From: Delphinapterus leucas
Lineage: Eukaryota > Chordata > Mammalia > Artiodactyla > Monodontidae
Reading direction: 5' to 3'
Length of the DNA: 64,000 nucleotides
Assembly: GCF_002288925.2 (NCBI RefSeq)
Contig: NW_022098058.1
Coordinates: forward strand, 1,312,021 to 1,376,020
Shown here: positions 23,710 through 36,170 of the stretch, piece by piece
How the letters are laid out: each line of letters opens with the position of its first letter
Numbering within the stretch: the first letter of the stretch is position 1
Position numbers and translations under genes: made by a program
The notes under the pieces: model-generated
What the model was told of the DNA's origin: nothing
Databases searched by the model: none
What the model saw: the letters and a program-made list of their open reading frames with translations, nothing else

Positions 23710-23950
23710 ATTACTAATAATAATAACCAACACTGAGTCCTTACTATGTGCCAGGCACTGTGTGGAGGGCTTTACATTCATTATCTAATTTAACCCCCTA
23801 GGTAACTCTTTGAGGTTGGATAATTATCTCCAATTTACATATGGGGAAACTGAGGCTCAATGAGATGAAAAGGCTTGCCCAAAGTCACACAGCTAGAAAG
23901 TAGAGAAGCTGGGCTGCAAAACTCGGGCAGTTCTATACCAACAACCAGGT
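23710..23950 (-). mobile_element. MIR, well preserved
   Basis: Reverse MIR: ttactatgtgccaggcactg, ggggaaactgaggctcaatg and tgcccaaagtcacacagcta. It lies head-to-tail with the previous MIR and ends at a SINE. Confidence 0.85.
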
Positions 23951-23953
23951 CCT

Positions 23954-24215
23954 GGGACTTCCCTGGTGGTGCAGTGGTTAAGACTCCATGCTCCCAATGC
24001 AGGAGGGCTGGGTTCAATCCCTGGTCAGGGAACTAGATCCCACATGCACGCTGCAACTAAGAGTTCACATGCCACAACTAAGGAGCCGTGAGCCGCAACT
24101 AAGGAGCACACGTGCCACAACTAAGGAGCCTGTGAGCCATAACTAATGAGCCTGCCACAACTGAGACCCAGAACAACCAAATAAATAAATAAATAAATAA
24201 ATATTTTTTTAAAAA
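23954..24215 (+). mobile_element. CHR-type SINE, 'ccatgctccc' subtype
   Basis: Head cttccctggtggtgcagtgg, then ttaagactccatgctcccaa, B box ctgggttcaatccctggtca, a repetitive cacaactaaggagc body and an (aaat)n tail. The flanking duplication is not clear, with only weak tcct similarity. Confidence 0.88.
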
Positions 24216-24219
24216 ACAT

Positions 24220-25175
24220 GTCCTTACCACCAAGCCTGCACTCCTTGGTTTCCTGACATTCTCAAACTGGATAGACATGCTCATGTCCTCATCCAAATAC
24301 TCAATTAAAACAATGAACAGGGCAGAGCCTTTTGGCAGGCCACTAGAGACTTCATCTAGGCTGACAACGGTCCATGCAGCAATCAGCACTTGTTTGGACA
24401 ATTATGAACCCACGCAATGGTGTTCTCCAGCTGTCCTGTGCTTAGGCAACTGGTACGGGAAAGGCAGAAGACAGTGCAGATTCGTAGCAGTGCTGGAGAA
24501 GGGTCCAGACTGCCAAAGCTGAGATTGGTCCCCTCTGCCCTAACTGCAGATCTACACCAGGGCTCTGTTTCCAGTCTTGGCCCCAGTCCACCCCTCTGCC
24601 CATTCAGATGATAATTATCTGGGTCTTAGAGGTAGCGGAGCCCCTAAACTGGGCCTCAGATAATCCTTCCAGTTTTGTCAAGCAACTTATTTTCCAGGGG
24701 AAGTAAGGGACTTTGTGGTTCACCAGCCAAGGTCTGGGGTAGAGGCCAAAGAGGGCCATTGTCTGAGGAGTCCAGAGAAGGCTTATTCTAGGGCTCTGAC
24801 AAACAATAAAGGAAACTGGTGATCCAGGGGGCATTCCTGTTTCTTGGGAGAGTTTTCTCCAGGGGTATCAGGATTTGCCTTTTCACAATCTTTTTTCATT
24901 CATCTTGCCCTCCCTGGAAACAGCCATCTCGCACTTGACAGTAATGAGGATGGAGAGATGTGGCTGTCTCTTTAGAAACTGGGCAATTAAATTTTCCTTA
25001 GTAAAGTTCTTTACCTTCTCCTGGCAGTATCATTTCTGTTGTCGACTTGGATGAATTTTTTTTAATTCCTTTAAATAGAAGTAGAAGACAGCATTTCCTG
25101 GAAGAGCATCTTAATATTTTCATAAGCCAAAACCTAACTGTGCATGTATTTTTCTATCCTTGATAGCTATTCCAG
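24220..25175. other. Intron sequence, no gene seen
   Basis: No recognised element or coding signal. Confidence 0.5.
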
Positions 25176-25179
25176 AACT

Positions 25180-25295
25180 TGCTTTGAATGCCTCTTGTGT
25201 TGCAGGCACTAGGCATAAGAATTCAGGGAATGAATAAAACAAGGCCCCTGCACTCAATGAGCTCACAGGGAGACAGACACATAAACAACGCGGCG
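25180..25295 (-). mobile_element. L2 3' end, antisense
   Basis: tgcaggcactaggcataaga, gcactcaatgagctcacagg and gagacagacacataaacaac are the reverse of the L2 tail. Confidence 0.6.
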
Positions 25296-25339
25296 GTAAT
25301 AGCAGCATGTCCGGGGGGAGCTAGGCAAAAATAGAAATA

Positions 25340-25560
25340 ATTAACATTTCTGCAGCACTCTAGAGTTTACTTTCGCACACAGCACCTCATTTGATCCTCG
25401 CAGCAACTAGCCCTTAAGGTAGATAACACCCTCATTTTACGGATGAGGAAGCAAGGATGCAGAATGGAGATGTGCCTTGCTCAAAAGATAGATCAGAGAT
25501 GAAAATCAGGTCTATGCCTCTGAATCCCAGACTCTGGACACAGCACCACAATGGCTTCTG
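25340..25560 (-). mobile_element. MIR
   Basis: Reverse MIR: catttgatcctcgcagcaac, cctcattttacggatgagga and a degraded end near gaatcccagactctggacac. Confidence 0.7.
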
Positions 25561-25770
25561 ATTTAAACCCAATAAACTAAATGGTTGGGCTTGACTATTC
25601 CCCCTCTAGGACCATCTCTTAGAATTGTGGAAGAGCAGGGAAAAAAATCTTCCTCGCTACATGGAGGAATAATCCAATAAAATAATACATTGCATTTCAG
25701 CAATCATTCTTACTGTATATAACGAGCACCACAAGAAGTTAAGCATAACTTAAGTATCTCTTGCAGATGT

Positions 25771-25810
25771 CTTTCTTTCTTTCTACATTTCTTTCTTTTC
25801 TTTTCTTTTA
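25771..25810. repeat. (CTTT)n-rich microsatellite
   Basis: Imperfect TTTC run of about 40 bases. Downstream 25850-26135 looks like a very old LINE scrap but is not assignable. Confidence 0.85.
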
Positions 25811-26140
25811 TAGTTCAGTTGATGTCTGAACATCCTCCACAGCAGGAAAATTTGTCAAATTCCTTACTTATTGTCACCTTGGTGGCTTTTTAATTAGAAA
25901 AGTAATCATGCTCATTATTTTAGAATTGAATCAATATTGAACAATATAAGGAGAAAAGGTCTCCTTTCTACTGTTCCCTGTCACTACCCCATCCTGCCCC
26001 ATCCCTGACTTCCACTCCATTCCTAGTTCCCAAGAATAAACATCATTACCAGTCAGTAAGAACTATCAGACTCTTTTTAGGCACACCTAAATATATAAAG
26101 ACAAACATTTTTTATTAAAAAAAACACAGGATTGTAACAT

Positions 26141-26162
26141 ACACACACACACACACACACAC
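26141..26162. repeat. (AC)n microsatellite
   Basis: Eleven AC units. Confidence 0.95.
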
Positions 26163-26299
26163 TGGGGGTTCAGGTTTGTTTTTTTTCTCATTCATCAGTA
26201 GTCTACATGGCAACTAAATGTTCTTTTGCCTTCAAAAAAGATACACAGACAGTCAAGTTGGTGAGTTCACCACACTCCGGGTCCAAATATTTCAAGTTC

Positions 26300-26400
26300 A
26301 TGAAAACTGGGACACTTGTAAAACGCAGGTTCCCAGGTCCCACCCCCAGAGATTCTAATGCAGGTAGCCCAGGAGCCACACTGGGTAAAAACACTGCAAT
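26300..26400 (+). mobile_element. hAT MER5-like fragment
   Basis: aaacgcaggttcccaggtcc and cacccccagagattctaatg match the middle of the common 'bulk MER5' element. Termini are not visible. Confidence 0.5.
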
Positions 26401-26639
26401 AGGCAAAGAAAGCATCATGCCTGTCTAAGAGTTACTGGAACCTTCCTCTCCCAGCTGCCCATACAGGTAATGCCACCTCTACTGATGGTTTTCCAGTACT
26501 GTTGCATTTTCCTCTCCCTACTAATTGGTACACTCACTGAGGGCGTCACCTGTAGGCTCAGGTTCACTGTCCAAGACTCAATGTTGGTGACCTTCTGAGT
26601 GGTTGAGCTAACATTTCCACCGTTCAGTGAATGCTCCTG

Positions 26640-26860
26640 TGTGCCAAGCAGCATGCTGGAAATTCTGATGTGTGTTATTTCAACTAATTCTCACACACAC
26701 ACATACACACACACACGAGTAGGTATGACTATCCCCATTTTTCATATACGGAAACTGATGAGGTATTATATCTATTTTTCTTCTTTCTTGGATTAAAAAA
26801 AAGACATCACTCAGCTGATGAGCCATAAGCCAAGACACAAACCCAGGTCTGTGCAATTCC
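26640..26860 (-). mobile_element. MIR with an internal (CA)n expansion
   Basis: gtgtgccaagcagcatgctg, then a CA run at 26691-26716, then tatccccatttttcatatac and acacaaacccaggtctgtgc. The microsatellite grew inside the MIR at the usual 'ctcacaac' position. Confidence 0.65.
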
Positions 26861-27399
26861 ATCCAGAGCACGGTCCCCCCCATATCACAGCTGCCTCCTT
26901 CCACAATCCATATTCTTGTCTCACCCAATTTCTGTGACTTTAGCATAACTCTACCCAACCAAGATGATTTTTCAATCCTCTTCAGTTGATCCCTGGCTTT
27001 AATTTCACCTTAAAAGCACTTATCCTATGATTATATTTACCAACTTGAGTACAACTATTAGAAAATTCCTTTTTTGGAACTACTTTTATCTTTTACACAA
27101 AGAATTGTGTGTTTCTCTTAGAAGAACCCATCTTCCTGACCCCTTAAATATTTTGATAGCTCCTGACCCTTCTCTAAATGGAAAGATGATTCGGTCTAGA
27201 TCTTAAATAACTCAGGAAATAATGGTGGTGAGGTAAGCTTAGCCAATATGATTCAGTTTTACAGACCAATATCAGAAATCACAACATTTTCAGCAATTTA
27301 GATCCATTTGCTACAGGTTCCCTGAAGAACTCTGAACCACCCTTACATAATACTCAATCTTTTTGTAATTACAAGTTAAAGTGTGTCTCCCTTACAGCA

Positions 27400-27462
27400 T
27401 TATAAAGTCTATGAGGGCAGGGAATATAGCAGGAACTCAATAAATACTTGTTAAACTAAATC
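27400..27462 (+). mobile_element. L2 3' tail
   Basis: tctatgagggcagggaatat and ggaactcaataaatacttgt. Confidence 0.6.
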
Positions 27463-28786
27463 AAAGTGGACTGACCCACCACATTCTCAACATTTCTTTC
27501 CCACTATTCCCAATGGTCTAAAAATTCTGTGTTTCTGGCAGAAGACAATAGGACCCCCACTGTTTTGGGCGCAGAGTTTCGATGGCACTATTATGCCAAG
27601 TATGAGATCCAGCAAGACAGAGACACTCAGGATAAGACCTGAGACAGGAGGGTCAGGCCAAAACTGATCAGGCCAAAGCCCTACATTAGCTTTGTCAAGG
27701 GACAAGTAAACTCAAAAGCCCAAAACCAGGCAAAAGCTCCGGAGTCCAAATGACTGGGGTTGGAGGTCCAGGAGTAATCAGTTACCAGGTGTCAGAAGTG
27801 AGAGAGTGGCTGTTGTTCTGCCTCAGTTTCCCCAAGATGATATGTCTTCAGGAGATCCAAAACATACTGTCTGGAGAGGCCACTGATCAAAACACAGATG
27901 CTGTAAACTAAAAAGTAACGTGCTGGCAACTCTGCTTGGAAATATCCTGCTGAGACAACAGCTGGGGAGCAGTCACATTGCTCAGCCAGTTTGCATTCTT
28001 TAGTACAAATGAAATCAGAGAAGAGACACCCACTCTTTTCTGTCCCTGAAGGTGTCTAAGGTGTTTCACTGGTAAGGGTCCTCTCATGGCATGTCTCTCT
28101 AATTCCTTATAAGGCACTCTAAGCTATGGATGGTCCCCCTTTGGAGCTGTCCCCTCCCACCAAGCTCCAATTCCTCCAAAGGAACTCTACCTGCCTACAG
28201 GAGTCCAGGCCTTTCTGTCTGACAAAGAGTTGGAAAACTTACTGATCTATATAGTAAACCATACCCGGGAAATACCCTCACCAGCCATCAGAAGAAAAGG
28301 GATAGCAGGTTACCACTGCTAGGAGCAGACTGGCAAACAGGAACCCCAAAAGTACCACTGATGACCAGGGACGCGGGCAGAGGGCCAACAATGAGGAAAG
28401 GTACCACCAGGGAGGGGGAACCTGCTGTGGAGGCTAAATTCTTTGCCTTTGACAGGACTCTCCTTTTAATACTTCCTGCCAAAGGCAGGAACAGCTGCCT
28501 GGGTACCAACAGGGAAGTGAGACTATGGAGGACCAGGAAGGGGAGATTTTTTAGCTGAAAGTAGCTGGGACAGATGTGGAGATGGGGAAGTTCTTGATGA
28601 GTTTTATATAAATCTGGTGGGACAGAAATGGCCACACACAAACCTATCAGCACAAGAAAATGGTTTCCGACAAACAAATCCCCAGCCCTCATGGACCATC
28701 AAAACACGTGGGAGGTCATGCATATTGACTGATGTTCTTACTTAGCAAAGTCTCTTTATTGTAAGGTCATACTCTATTTCAAGCCG

Positions 28787-28802
28787 TAGGCCTATAGGCC
28801 TA
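28787..28802. repeat. 16-bp perfect palindrome
   Basis: taggcctataggccta is its own reverse complement, built from two AGGCCT (StuI-type) cores. Confidence 0.9.
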
Positions 28803-29124
28803 TGATGTTTTGCCTATCAGCTTCATTTTTATAATTTTTCATTAAAGACCTAGGATCCTATTTTTTGTTATATATAGATATAAAAGAGATCTGAAGTCTG
28901 AAAGGTAATACACTGAGTTTTTACAGTGATTATCTCAGGTAGTGACTTCTAGATTCTTCTATTTTTCCTGTATTTTCAAAACTTTTAAAAGAATGAACGT
29001 GCATTATACCCAAAAATCAGAAAAAAGTATTATCAAAAAATAAGAGTTTCATCCACTGTCTCCAAGGTCAAAGACTCACAGGAGCCAGTGGTTAGAAAGG
29101 AACTTCAAAATCCTCTCGCTTCTG

Positions 29125-29560
29125 GTCTTATCTCCCACCCCTACTCCATTCTACCTACTCTGGATTTTAGCCACATCAGACTTCTCACCATTGTCCAAGT
29201 ACCCAGGCCCTTTCATGACACCCATGCTTTTGCGCTTGCTGTTCTCTCTTCATGAAATGCCTTTCACCACTTGGAAAGCTTCTACCTATCCTTCAAAACC
29301 CTACCCAAAAGTCCTTTCTTCTAGAAGAACTTCTCCATCTCTCCCCAGCAAAGCTGTCACTTTCACTCTGAGTTTCCACAGTGTGTGATTCCAGTGCTGT
29401 CCCAGTACTTACCACACTGTACTATAATCGATTAATCTATTTTTGTAACTATCTTTCCTGAAAAACTATGAGTCCATCGAAGACAGGGACAGGGACCATA
29501 TTTTATCCATTTCTGTGTCCCCATTTCAGCTATATAATAGGAACTCAACAGAAAACATTA
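29125..29560 (+). mobile_element. L2 3' region
   Basis: tttgcgcttgctgttctctc, ttcaaaaccctacccaaaag and gaagacagggacagggacca, ending tataataggaactcaaca. Confidence 0.7.
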
Positions 29561-29808
29561 AATTCCCTGTGGTATCCCTGCAAGTGGCCCCCTGGTCTCT
29601 CTATCTCATTCCCCTCTAAGCCAAAGGTTGGACGGCTCTGCATAGACACAATTGTCCCTTCTTTGGATTCTTCATCTTCTTGAATTACCTCTCAGTCAGG
29701 GTTTCAGAAAGCCTGGATCTGCTCCATTATGTGCCTCTAAACTGCAATTCCTGGTACAAGCCCATGCACCCCAAAGCAGAATATACATGTGTGCTTAGGT
29801 GCAAAGTC

Positions 29809-30112
29809 CGGGGACCCAGTGGTAAAGAATCCGCCTTCCAATGCAGGGGATGCAGGTTCGATCCCTGGTCGGGGAACTAAGATCCCACACGTGTGGGGCA
29901 ACTAAGCCCGGGTGCCGCAACTACTGAGCCCGCTCACCTCAACAAGAGAGAGAAAACCTGCACGCCGCGGCAAAGAGCACACGCGCCGCAAGGAAAAAAG
30001 ATCCCGCATGCCTCGCCAAAGATCCCATGTGCCGCAACTAAGACCTGACGCAGCCAAAAAAATAAATTAAAATAATAAAATAAAATAAATAAATATTTAA
30101 AAAAAAAAAAAA
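29809..30112 (+). mobile_element. CHR-type SINE, ctcaacaagagag subtype, 5' end damaged
   Basis: The first about 12 bases of the head are missing or altered (cggggacccagtggtaaaga). The B box gcaggttcgatccctggtcg and the catgcctcgccaaagatccc body are intact, with an (aataa)n/poly-A tail. Relatives at 271 and 58257. Confidence 0.87.
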
Positions 30113-30419
30113 GGCCAGCACAAGGACATCTACACTCACCGTTCACTCACGGAATCCCACGGTCACCTATTATATACCAAATGTTATTCTAGGTACTAAC
30201 AAAACACAAATGGACATGAGAAACAAAACTCTTGTTCTTAAAGACTTTCAATTCCGGTAAAAAGAAAAAAGAAGGGAAAATATCGTATAGGGAAAATATC
30301 ATACAGCTTGAAGTGCTCTCCTGAGACTTCAAGTCAGCTAATCCAATAGTTACTCCATAGATACTTAAGATTGGGTGGTCAGGAAGTGACATGCAAGCCA
30401 AGAGTTGAATACCTAGAAG

Positions 30420-30756
30420 AGGCCAGCCATGTGACAATCCAGGGGAAGAGGATTCCAGAAAGAAGGAAAAGCTAAGTGCAAAGTTCCAAAGGGGGTACAA
30501 TTTTAGAGAATTCAAGGCACTAGGAGAGTGGAGAGATGAGCTGGCTGAGATGGGCAGAGCAGGGCTTCGTAAGCCCAGCTAGCAGCTTGGATTCAATTCT
30601 TGAGCAGTGAGATACTACCAGAGGGTTTGAAACTAGGAAGTGACATGATTAGATTAAATTGTGTGAGGATTACTGCTGGCTGCTGCAGGGAGACAGACTA
30701 TAAAGACAAGAGAAGAAGCAGAGAGACCAGTTAGGAGAGCGGCTTTAACGCAGGCC
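30420..30756 (-). mobile_element. L2, antisense
   Basis: aggaagtgacatgattagat, actgctggctgctgcaggga and agagagaccagttaggagag are the reverse of the L2 body. 30140-30260 (accaaatgttattctaggta) may be its tail end. Confidence 0.6.
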
Positions 30757-31160
30757 TAGACATTTTTGGTTGTCACAACTTTGGGGGCAGGGAGGTGGCT
30801 GTTGACACCTCTACCTAGTGGGTAGAGGTCAGGGATGCTGCTCAACATCCCACATGGTGCAGGACAGCCGCTCACAACAAAAAATGACGCAGCCCCGGGC
30901 TTCCCTGGTGGCGCAGTGTTTGAGAGTCCGCCTGCCGATGCAGGAGACACGGGTTCGTGCCCCGGTCTGGGAAGACCCCACATGCCGCAGAGCGGCTGGG
31001 CCCATGAGCCATGGCCGCTAAGCCTGCGCGTCTGGAGCCTGTGCTCCGCAACGGGAGAGGCCACAACAGTGAGAGGCCCGCGTACCGCCAAAAAAAAAAA
31101 AAGAAAAAAAATGACGCAGCCCCAAATATCAGTAGTGCGGAGGTGGAGAAACCCTAAGTT
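30757..31160 (+). mobile_element. hAT MER20/MER5-type element split by a SINE
   Basis: acatttttggttgtcacaac, gtgggtagaggtcagggatg and caacatcccacatggtgcag, then (after the SINE) caaatatcagtagtgcggag and gtggagaaaccctaa. This is one MITE interrupted once. Confidence 0.8.
30897..31104 (+). mobile_element. CHR SINE, short poly-A form
   Basis: Full length with cttccctggtggcgcagtgt, cgggttcgtgccccggtctg, gagcggctgggcccatgagc and gaggcccgcgtaccgcc plus poly-A. Perfect 18-base target-site duplication aaaaaatgacgcagcccc at 30879-30896, repeated after the tail to 31123, so a young insertion. Confidence 0.96.
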
Positions 31161-31164
31161 AGGG

Positions 31165-33690
31165 GGATGTTGCCGTGGTCCCAAGAAGAGGTGATGGTGG
31201 CCTGGGCCAGGATGGTGCAGATGTAAAAGGAAGGAAATTCACTGCATTTAATATTTTGAAATATTGAAGGTTTTTCTCCCATATTTCCTTAGACCTCCTG
31301 GACCTTATTCAGGCAGGGAGGGCATTCTGTGTTCACTGCCTCAGGGATAATACAGGGAAAGAGTCAATTCTTGGCTTTTGACTTTCAAAATCGCAGCCCT
31401 CGGGGAGAAGAGAAAGAATGTGAGTTATGGACAATAGCTTTGAGAGAATGATGACAAAGAGTCAGGCTACCACCCCTATTAATCCCCCTCTCCTTCCCTC
31501 CCCGACACATGGATAAAGATTCTGGGAGACTATAAAGCAAGGTGTGTGTAGATTTTATGGATCTGTAAGAAAATAACCCACATCCTGCCTCACCACAGAC
31601 AAGCCCAGGGAAGGAGGGTGATGAGGGAATGTCCACATATATTTGCACAATCTGAGACCCGAGGAGCTGGGCCACTTCCCCAGGCAGCACCCTAGGGAGG
31701 TCCTGGAGGAGAAGTGAGTGCTGGACACGGCAAGATGGGCCTGAGACTAATGCCCAGAGTCTCTCACGACCTAGCACGGTGTGTGAGCCCCAGGATGACC
31801 CCCAGTGCCTGCAAATCTCATAGAAGGAGGTGAGGAGGGGAACAGGCAAAATGGCCTCAGGTTTGGAACAGAGAAGGACCACTGGCTGGACCGACCACTG
31901 CAGACCCAACAGGAAGGAGGATATCTTGGTAGTTGCCAAAGTAGATTGATAATAAACCACAACAGATGTCCCCTTGGCACTGCCCCAGTCCCCCTGCACC
32001 TTGGGACACAACACCGGAGAAAACAAGAGGAAAACCCCCAATTCACTTAGATTTATTTCTGCCACTCGCAGCAGAATAGGGATGTGAAATGTAAATCGAG
32101 TTACAGAAAAATAAAGAAAACCATATTTTTATTGCACCTGGATTTGTGGCTGAGATCTGCTCACCCTGAGGCGCCACAGGCCACGGGCTTCTGCGTGTCC
32201 ATCTGCATTGTTATTAGCTGGCATCAACTGTGCCATCCCAGCGGTGGCACCAAGGTCCATTCAAGGTCCCTTGCACACTGCCTGCAGCTGAGTGCACCTC
32301 CTTACTGTCACACACAGGCGGGCACGCGCGCGCACACACCACGCATATTGATCAGGAAAGAACTGTCACCAAATTACCATTTAAATCAATGGTTGAGCGC
32401 TCAGTAAATGGAAATGTCAAAAGCCACATTTTCTAAGTGACCTCGAAACACCACATTGATATCACTTATCTGAGCTGGATACGCATTTGTTTTACCTCTT
32501 CCCCTCTTCAAACTGTCTTCTTAGGAAACTGTAAAAATTAGGGAACTGGGCAAAAGGCAAAAAGAGAAAGAATCTGGGTAACCCACAAACTGTGTAGCCT
32601 GACATTGTCCAAAATGTAATCTCTGGAACAGTCTTGTGAGATATTCTATGAAAAAGGTTTACAAGGCTGAGTAAGTTTGAGGAAAGTCTGTGGCCCGCTT
32701 CTTGGCGGTTCACACTTAACACATTCAAGTCCTGTGGGAAACAAACCTATTTAACTCACTTTATGCTAGAACTTCCAAAACCTATTTGACCACAGAGCTA
32801 TTTTTTTCCACCCAATGCCTCTTTACATCCAATTTCATGGAATACACCTCAGGGAACACTACTCCAAACATAAATTGGCCTAATGATTAAACAAATTAAG
32901 AGAACAGAGCCAAAACCCCACTCCTGGGCAGTCAAGATATTTTATAAACACCAACAAGCCATCAGGAAGAAATCATTTACAAGTGAAATCAAGCCCAGGA
33001 TACAGCTTGCTGCAGCCTGTATTAGGCCAGAGGTTCTGAACTGAAACTCAGCACCTTTAAGAAGTCAACCCCTGTCCCCTTCCTGGCAGCTACAAGGACA
33101 GGACCGAGTTTCTGAACCAGCCTCACCTCCTCTCCTCCTTTCCATGTTATACCCCCGCCTCATCCTATTTTCCAAGGCACCTCTGCTCTGCCTCCCAGGC
33201 AACCGTCCCCACCTGGCTTGCCCCACCCACCAAAGCAATTCAACTCCATGCGGTTATTGATCACCAACAAGATGCAGGCACAAGGCTACAGCAATGAGGC
33301 TACAGCAACAAGCCAAGCGAATAGAGCTTTTGTGTTCACGGAAATATGGTCTAGAAGTGCCTGCGAGCCAGAAGTCTTCTCTGAACATCAGCCAGCTTCC
33401 ACATCTGGAGGGAAGAAAAAAAAAAAGTGGGAGCGTTGGACTAGAAGACACCTAAGATTGCTGGTTCTGTATTTCCAGGCTGGTAGAGCCTCCGTCAAGT
33501 CTCCAGTGGGCCCTTTTTCAAAGTGGGAGTGAGGGATCTGACACAGCTAGGTGGCTAAGTAGGGGATAGCAGAGATTGGAGTAGAAGGAGTGTGGAAGGG
33601 TTAGGGAGGGTAGGAAGTCAAAGACTAAAACCCACCCCAGACTGGCCCCCCAGTGAAGGAACCCCTGGGTTTCAGGGCCAAATTGCCCTG
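31165..33690. other. Intron sequence, no gene supported
   Basis: Contains the longest open frame in the window (226 codons, minus, 31385-32065) with no recognisable domain. A short CG/CA-rich run lies at 32321-32345. No repeat family recognised. Confidence 0.45.
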
Positions 33691-33699
33691 GCATACATC

Positions 33700-33885
33700 T
33701 TGCCTCCCTGTACAACTGGAAGTCAGAAAGCCTCCAGTTTAAACCTCGGCTCTGCCACTGTTCGCTCTGCAATCTGATACAATTTATGTCTCTGAATTTT
33801 ACATTTTAATCCGTAAAATAGGAATAATAATGACTATTTCACAGAATTTGGGGGATCACAAAATGAGATACCATATGCATGACTG
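33700..33885 (+). mobile_element. MIR
   Basis: Forward MIR: tcggctctgccactgttcgc, taaaataggaataataatga and tttgggggatcacaaaatga. Confidence 0.7.
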
Positions 33886-33965
33886 AGACGTAGAGATAAA
33901 TAAATTACCTCCCACTGATAAGCAAAGCTGTATAGCCTGAAATGAAGCATGGCTTGTAACAGTCA

Positions 33966-34002
33966 CTGAATGAGTGAGTGAGTGAGTGAGTGAATGAATG
34001 AA
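33966..34002. repeat. (TGAG)n / (TGAA)n microsatellite
   Basis: Tetranucleotide run derived from the TGAATGAATGA motif seen at L2 ends. Confidence 0.9.
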
Positions 34003-34343
34003 CAAATAATAGAGGTTTCTGGAAAGGAAAGGTCGTCCCTAGCATATAAACTCTGGTGGTGAGAACTCCAGAAATGGCCAATATAGACCCCCAGATCCAC
34101 TGATTTCCTCAGACTGGGAGGTGCCTGGTGTGCCATGTGCCCCAACCACATCCCACCACGACTGTGACAGACATCACCCCACCAAACATCACCTAAGCTT
34201 TCAACACATCAGCCTTCACCCAGTCTCCATAGACAAACATCTCCCCTATCAGGCACAAACAAGGAAACTCATCAAGCCATGAAAAATATTTCCTTAACAA
34301 ATAAAGCCTCCACTTTCAATGCAACAGAAAGTATGACATTGTT

Positions 34344-34737
34344 AGGGGTTGAATGTTTGGTGTTCCTCCCCAAATTCACATGTTGAAGCCCTAACCTCCA
34401 ATGTGATGGTGTTTGGAGATGGGTAGGGCCACTGGGAGGTGATTAGGCTCACATGAGATCATGAGAGTGGTGCCCTCATAATGGGATTAGTCCCCTTCTA
34501 AGAAGAGGAGGATAGAGAGCTCTCTCTCCACACACAGAGGAAAGACCATGTGAGCACAGCGAGAAGGCAACTGTCTACAAGCCAGGAAGCGCGCTCTCAC
34601 CAGGAACCAAATCTGTGGGCACCTTGATCTTAGGCTTCCCAGCCTCCAGAATTATGAGAAATAAATGTCTGTTGTTTAAGCCACCCAGCCACCCATGGTA
34701 TATTGTTATAGCAGCCCAAGCTAAGACAAATGTCAAA
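34344..34737 (+). mobile_element. MaLR-type solo LTR
   Basis: ttcacatgttgaagccctaa, cataatgggattagtcccct, agccaggaagcgcgctctca, the AATAAA region gagaaataaatgtctgttgt, and tatagcagcccaagctaaga. Starts TG and ends near CA. A non-coding retroviral relic. Confidence 0.75.
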
Positions 34738-34829
34738 GAAAATATCACTCGAGCTTGAGCTTGAGCTGTGAGTTATAAGAGTAAAACTACTTATTAGTAA
34801 CTTATCAGTCACTCACTCAACTGATTGTA

Positions 34830-35065
34830 CGCCAATCACATGGGGGAAATGAAAATGACCATAAGCATTTCTGCCCTCAAGAGTTCATGGCTGAAGGACT
34901 AAACACAAAATAGGAATGAAGGATAATAAGGCTAAAAATAGAGAGGCAGATGTGAGGAATCACTCATTCTGCCCAGAAGAGTTATTAGGAAGGCATCATG
35001 GAAGAGGGATCATTTGAGCAGGCATTGAAGGATGGTCAGGAGTTGCCTGGACAAGAAAAAAAGAA
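34830..35065 (-). mobile_element. L2, antisense
   Basis: cctcaagagttcatggctga, gaaggcatcatggaagaggg and catttgagcaggcattgaag are the reverse of the L2 body. Confidence 0.55.
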
Positions 35066-35393
35066 AAAAAAAGAGGGGAAGAAAGGAGTCATTTTAAGCA
35101 GAATAAAGGCACAAATGGGGAAATATTTGGAGGTGAAAAAGTGTATGGAGGATGCAGAGACAAGGAATTGGTCTAAAGTGGATATGAGAGCACAGGCCTA
35201 TAATAGAGAAAACAACTGAAGATGAAACAGGTAAATTGGCTGAGGCCCCATCACCAAGACCCTTTATGGACATCAACTTGTAGGCCACAAGTTGCAGACT
35301 GGTGGGCACAGGCTGAAGCTCTCCTACCGACAGGTTTGTTCATGTAGCAAAGAGTTTCTCAAAAACTTGAGCTACCACTTAAAAATCAGGAGA

Positions 35394-35695
35394 TTTTCAT
35401 CATGGCCTTGGATTTGGCAAATGATTCTTAGATATGACACCAAAAGCATGGGAAAAGAAAGAAAGAAATAGATAATCAGAACTTCATAAAAATTTTTAAA
35501 CTTTTGTGATTCAAAGGACACCATCAAAAAAGGGAAAAGATAACCAACAGAATGGGATAAAATATTTGCAAATCATATATCTGATAAGGAACTTGTATCC
35601 AGAATGTAGAAAGAACTCTTACAGCTCAATAATGAAAAAGACAACCCAATATTTTAAACGTTTTAAAAGTTAAATTTTTAAATATTTAAAATGAT
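35394..35695 (+). mobile_element. Internal L1 ORF2 fragment
   Basis: tgacaccaaaagcatgggaa, agataaccaacagaatggga and tttgcaaatcatatatctga are L1 ORF2 sequence, but no 3' UTR follows. aatcaggaga occurs at 35384-35393 and 35696-35705, as if a target duplication. An A/T-rich stretch precedes the second copy. Confidence 0.7.
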
Positions 35696-36074
35696 AATCA
35701 GGAGACTTTGGTTTAAAATCCAGATGCCCTGGAAACACTGAAAGAACTAACCACTCTGGGCTCACATCCCTTCATGGTAATGACAGGCGAGAGCTGAGCA
35801 GGGGCTGCCTCCTCTAAGTGAGCTCTCTAATCAGCCACAGTCCTCACTACTCCCCACTGTTCCCCAACCCAGCCTACTTTCCTCACTGAAGCCACTGAAG
35901 GTGCTGAGGCCTCCTAAGGTCATTGTCCAATCACTCTATCGCATAATCTCTTTAAGACTAAATTCTTTCTGGTGCTGAGTTGGAAGTTTTTTATGTTTGG
36001 GGTTTTTTTAATTTCTTTTCCTTCACTGATTTTATTGCCATATTCCAAGAAAACTCTTAGCCAAGAATGTATCC

Positions 36075-36170
36075 TATATTTTGCGTCTCTCACAACACCC
36101 AGCACAAGACTAAGAACAAAGCCGATGCTCAATGTTCACTGAATGAACCTATAAATGAATGAGTAAATAA
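36075..36170 (+). mobile_element. L2 3' tail
   Basis: cacaacacccagcacaagac and gccgatgctcaatgttcact, ending gaatgagtaaataaata. Confidence 0.6.

Larger units (their letters stand above)
26865..29120. other. Intron sequence, no gene seen
   Basis: Apart from an L2 tail (27400) and a short palindrome (28787), only unrecognised sequence. 28880-29010 resembles an old L1 tail (ttttacagtgattatctcag) but is too short to call. Confidence 0.45.

Noticed and set aside
30940..30970. tRNA-like B box (ggttcgtgcc) suggesting a tRNA gene
   Set aside because: Part of a tRNA-derived SINE with a target duplication and poly-A tail. No complete cloverleaf.
31385..32065. 226-codon minus-strand open frame, the longest in the window
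   Set aside because: No recognisable domain, motif or splice structure. Cysteine-, serine- and leucine-rich composition typical of reading GC-balanced non-coding DNA.
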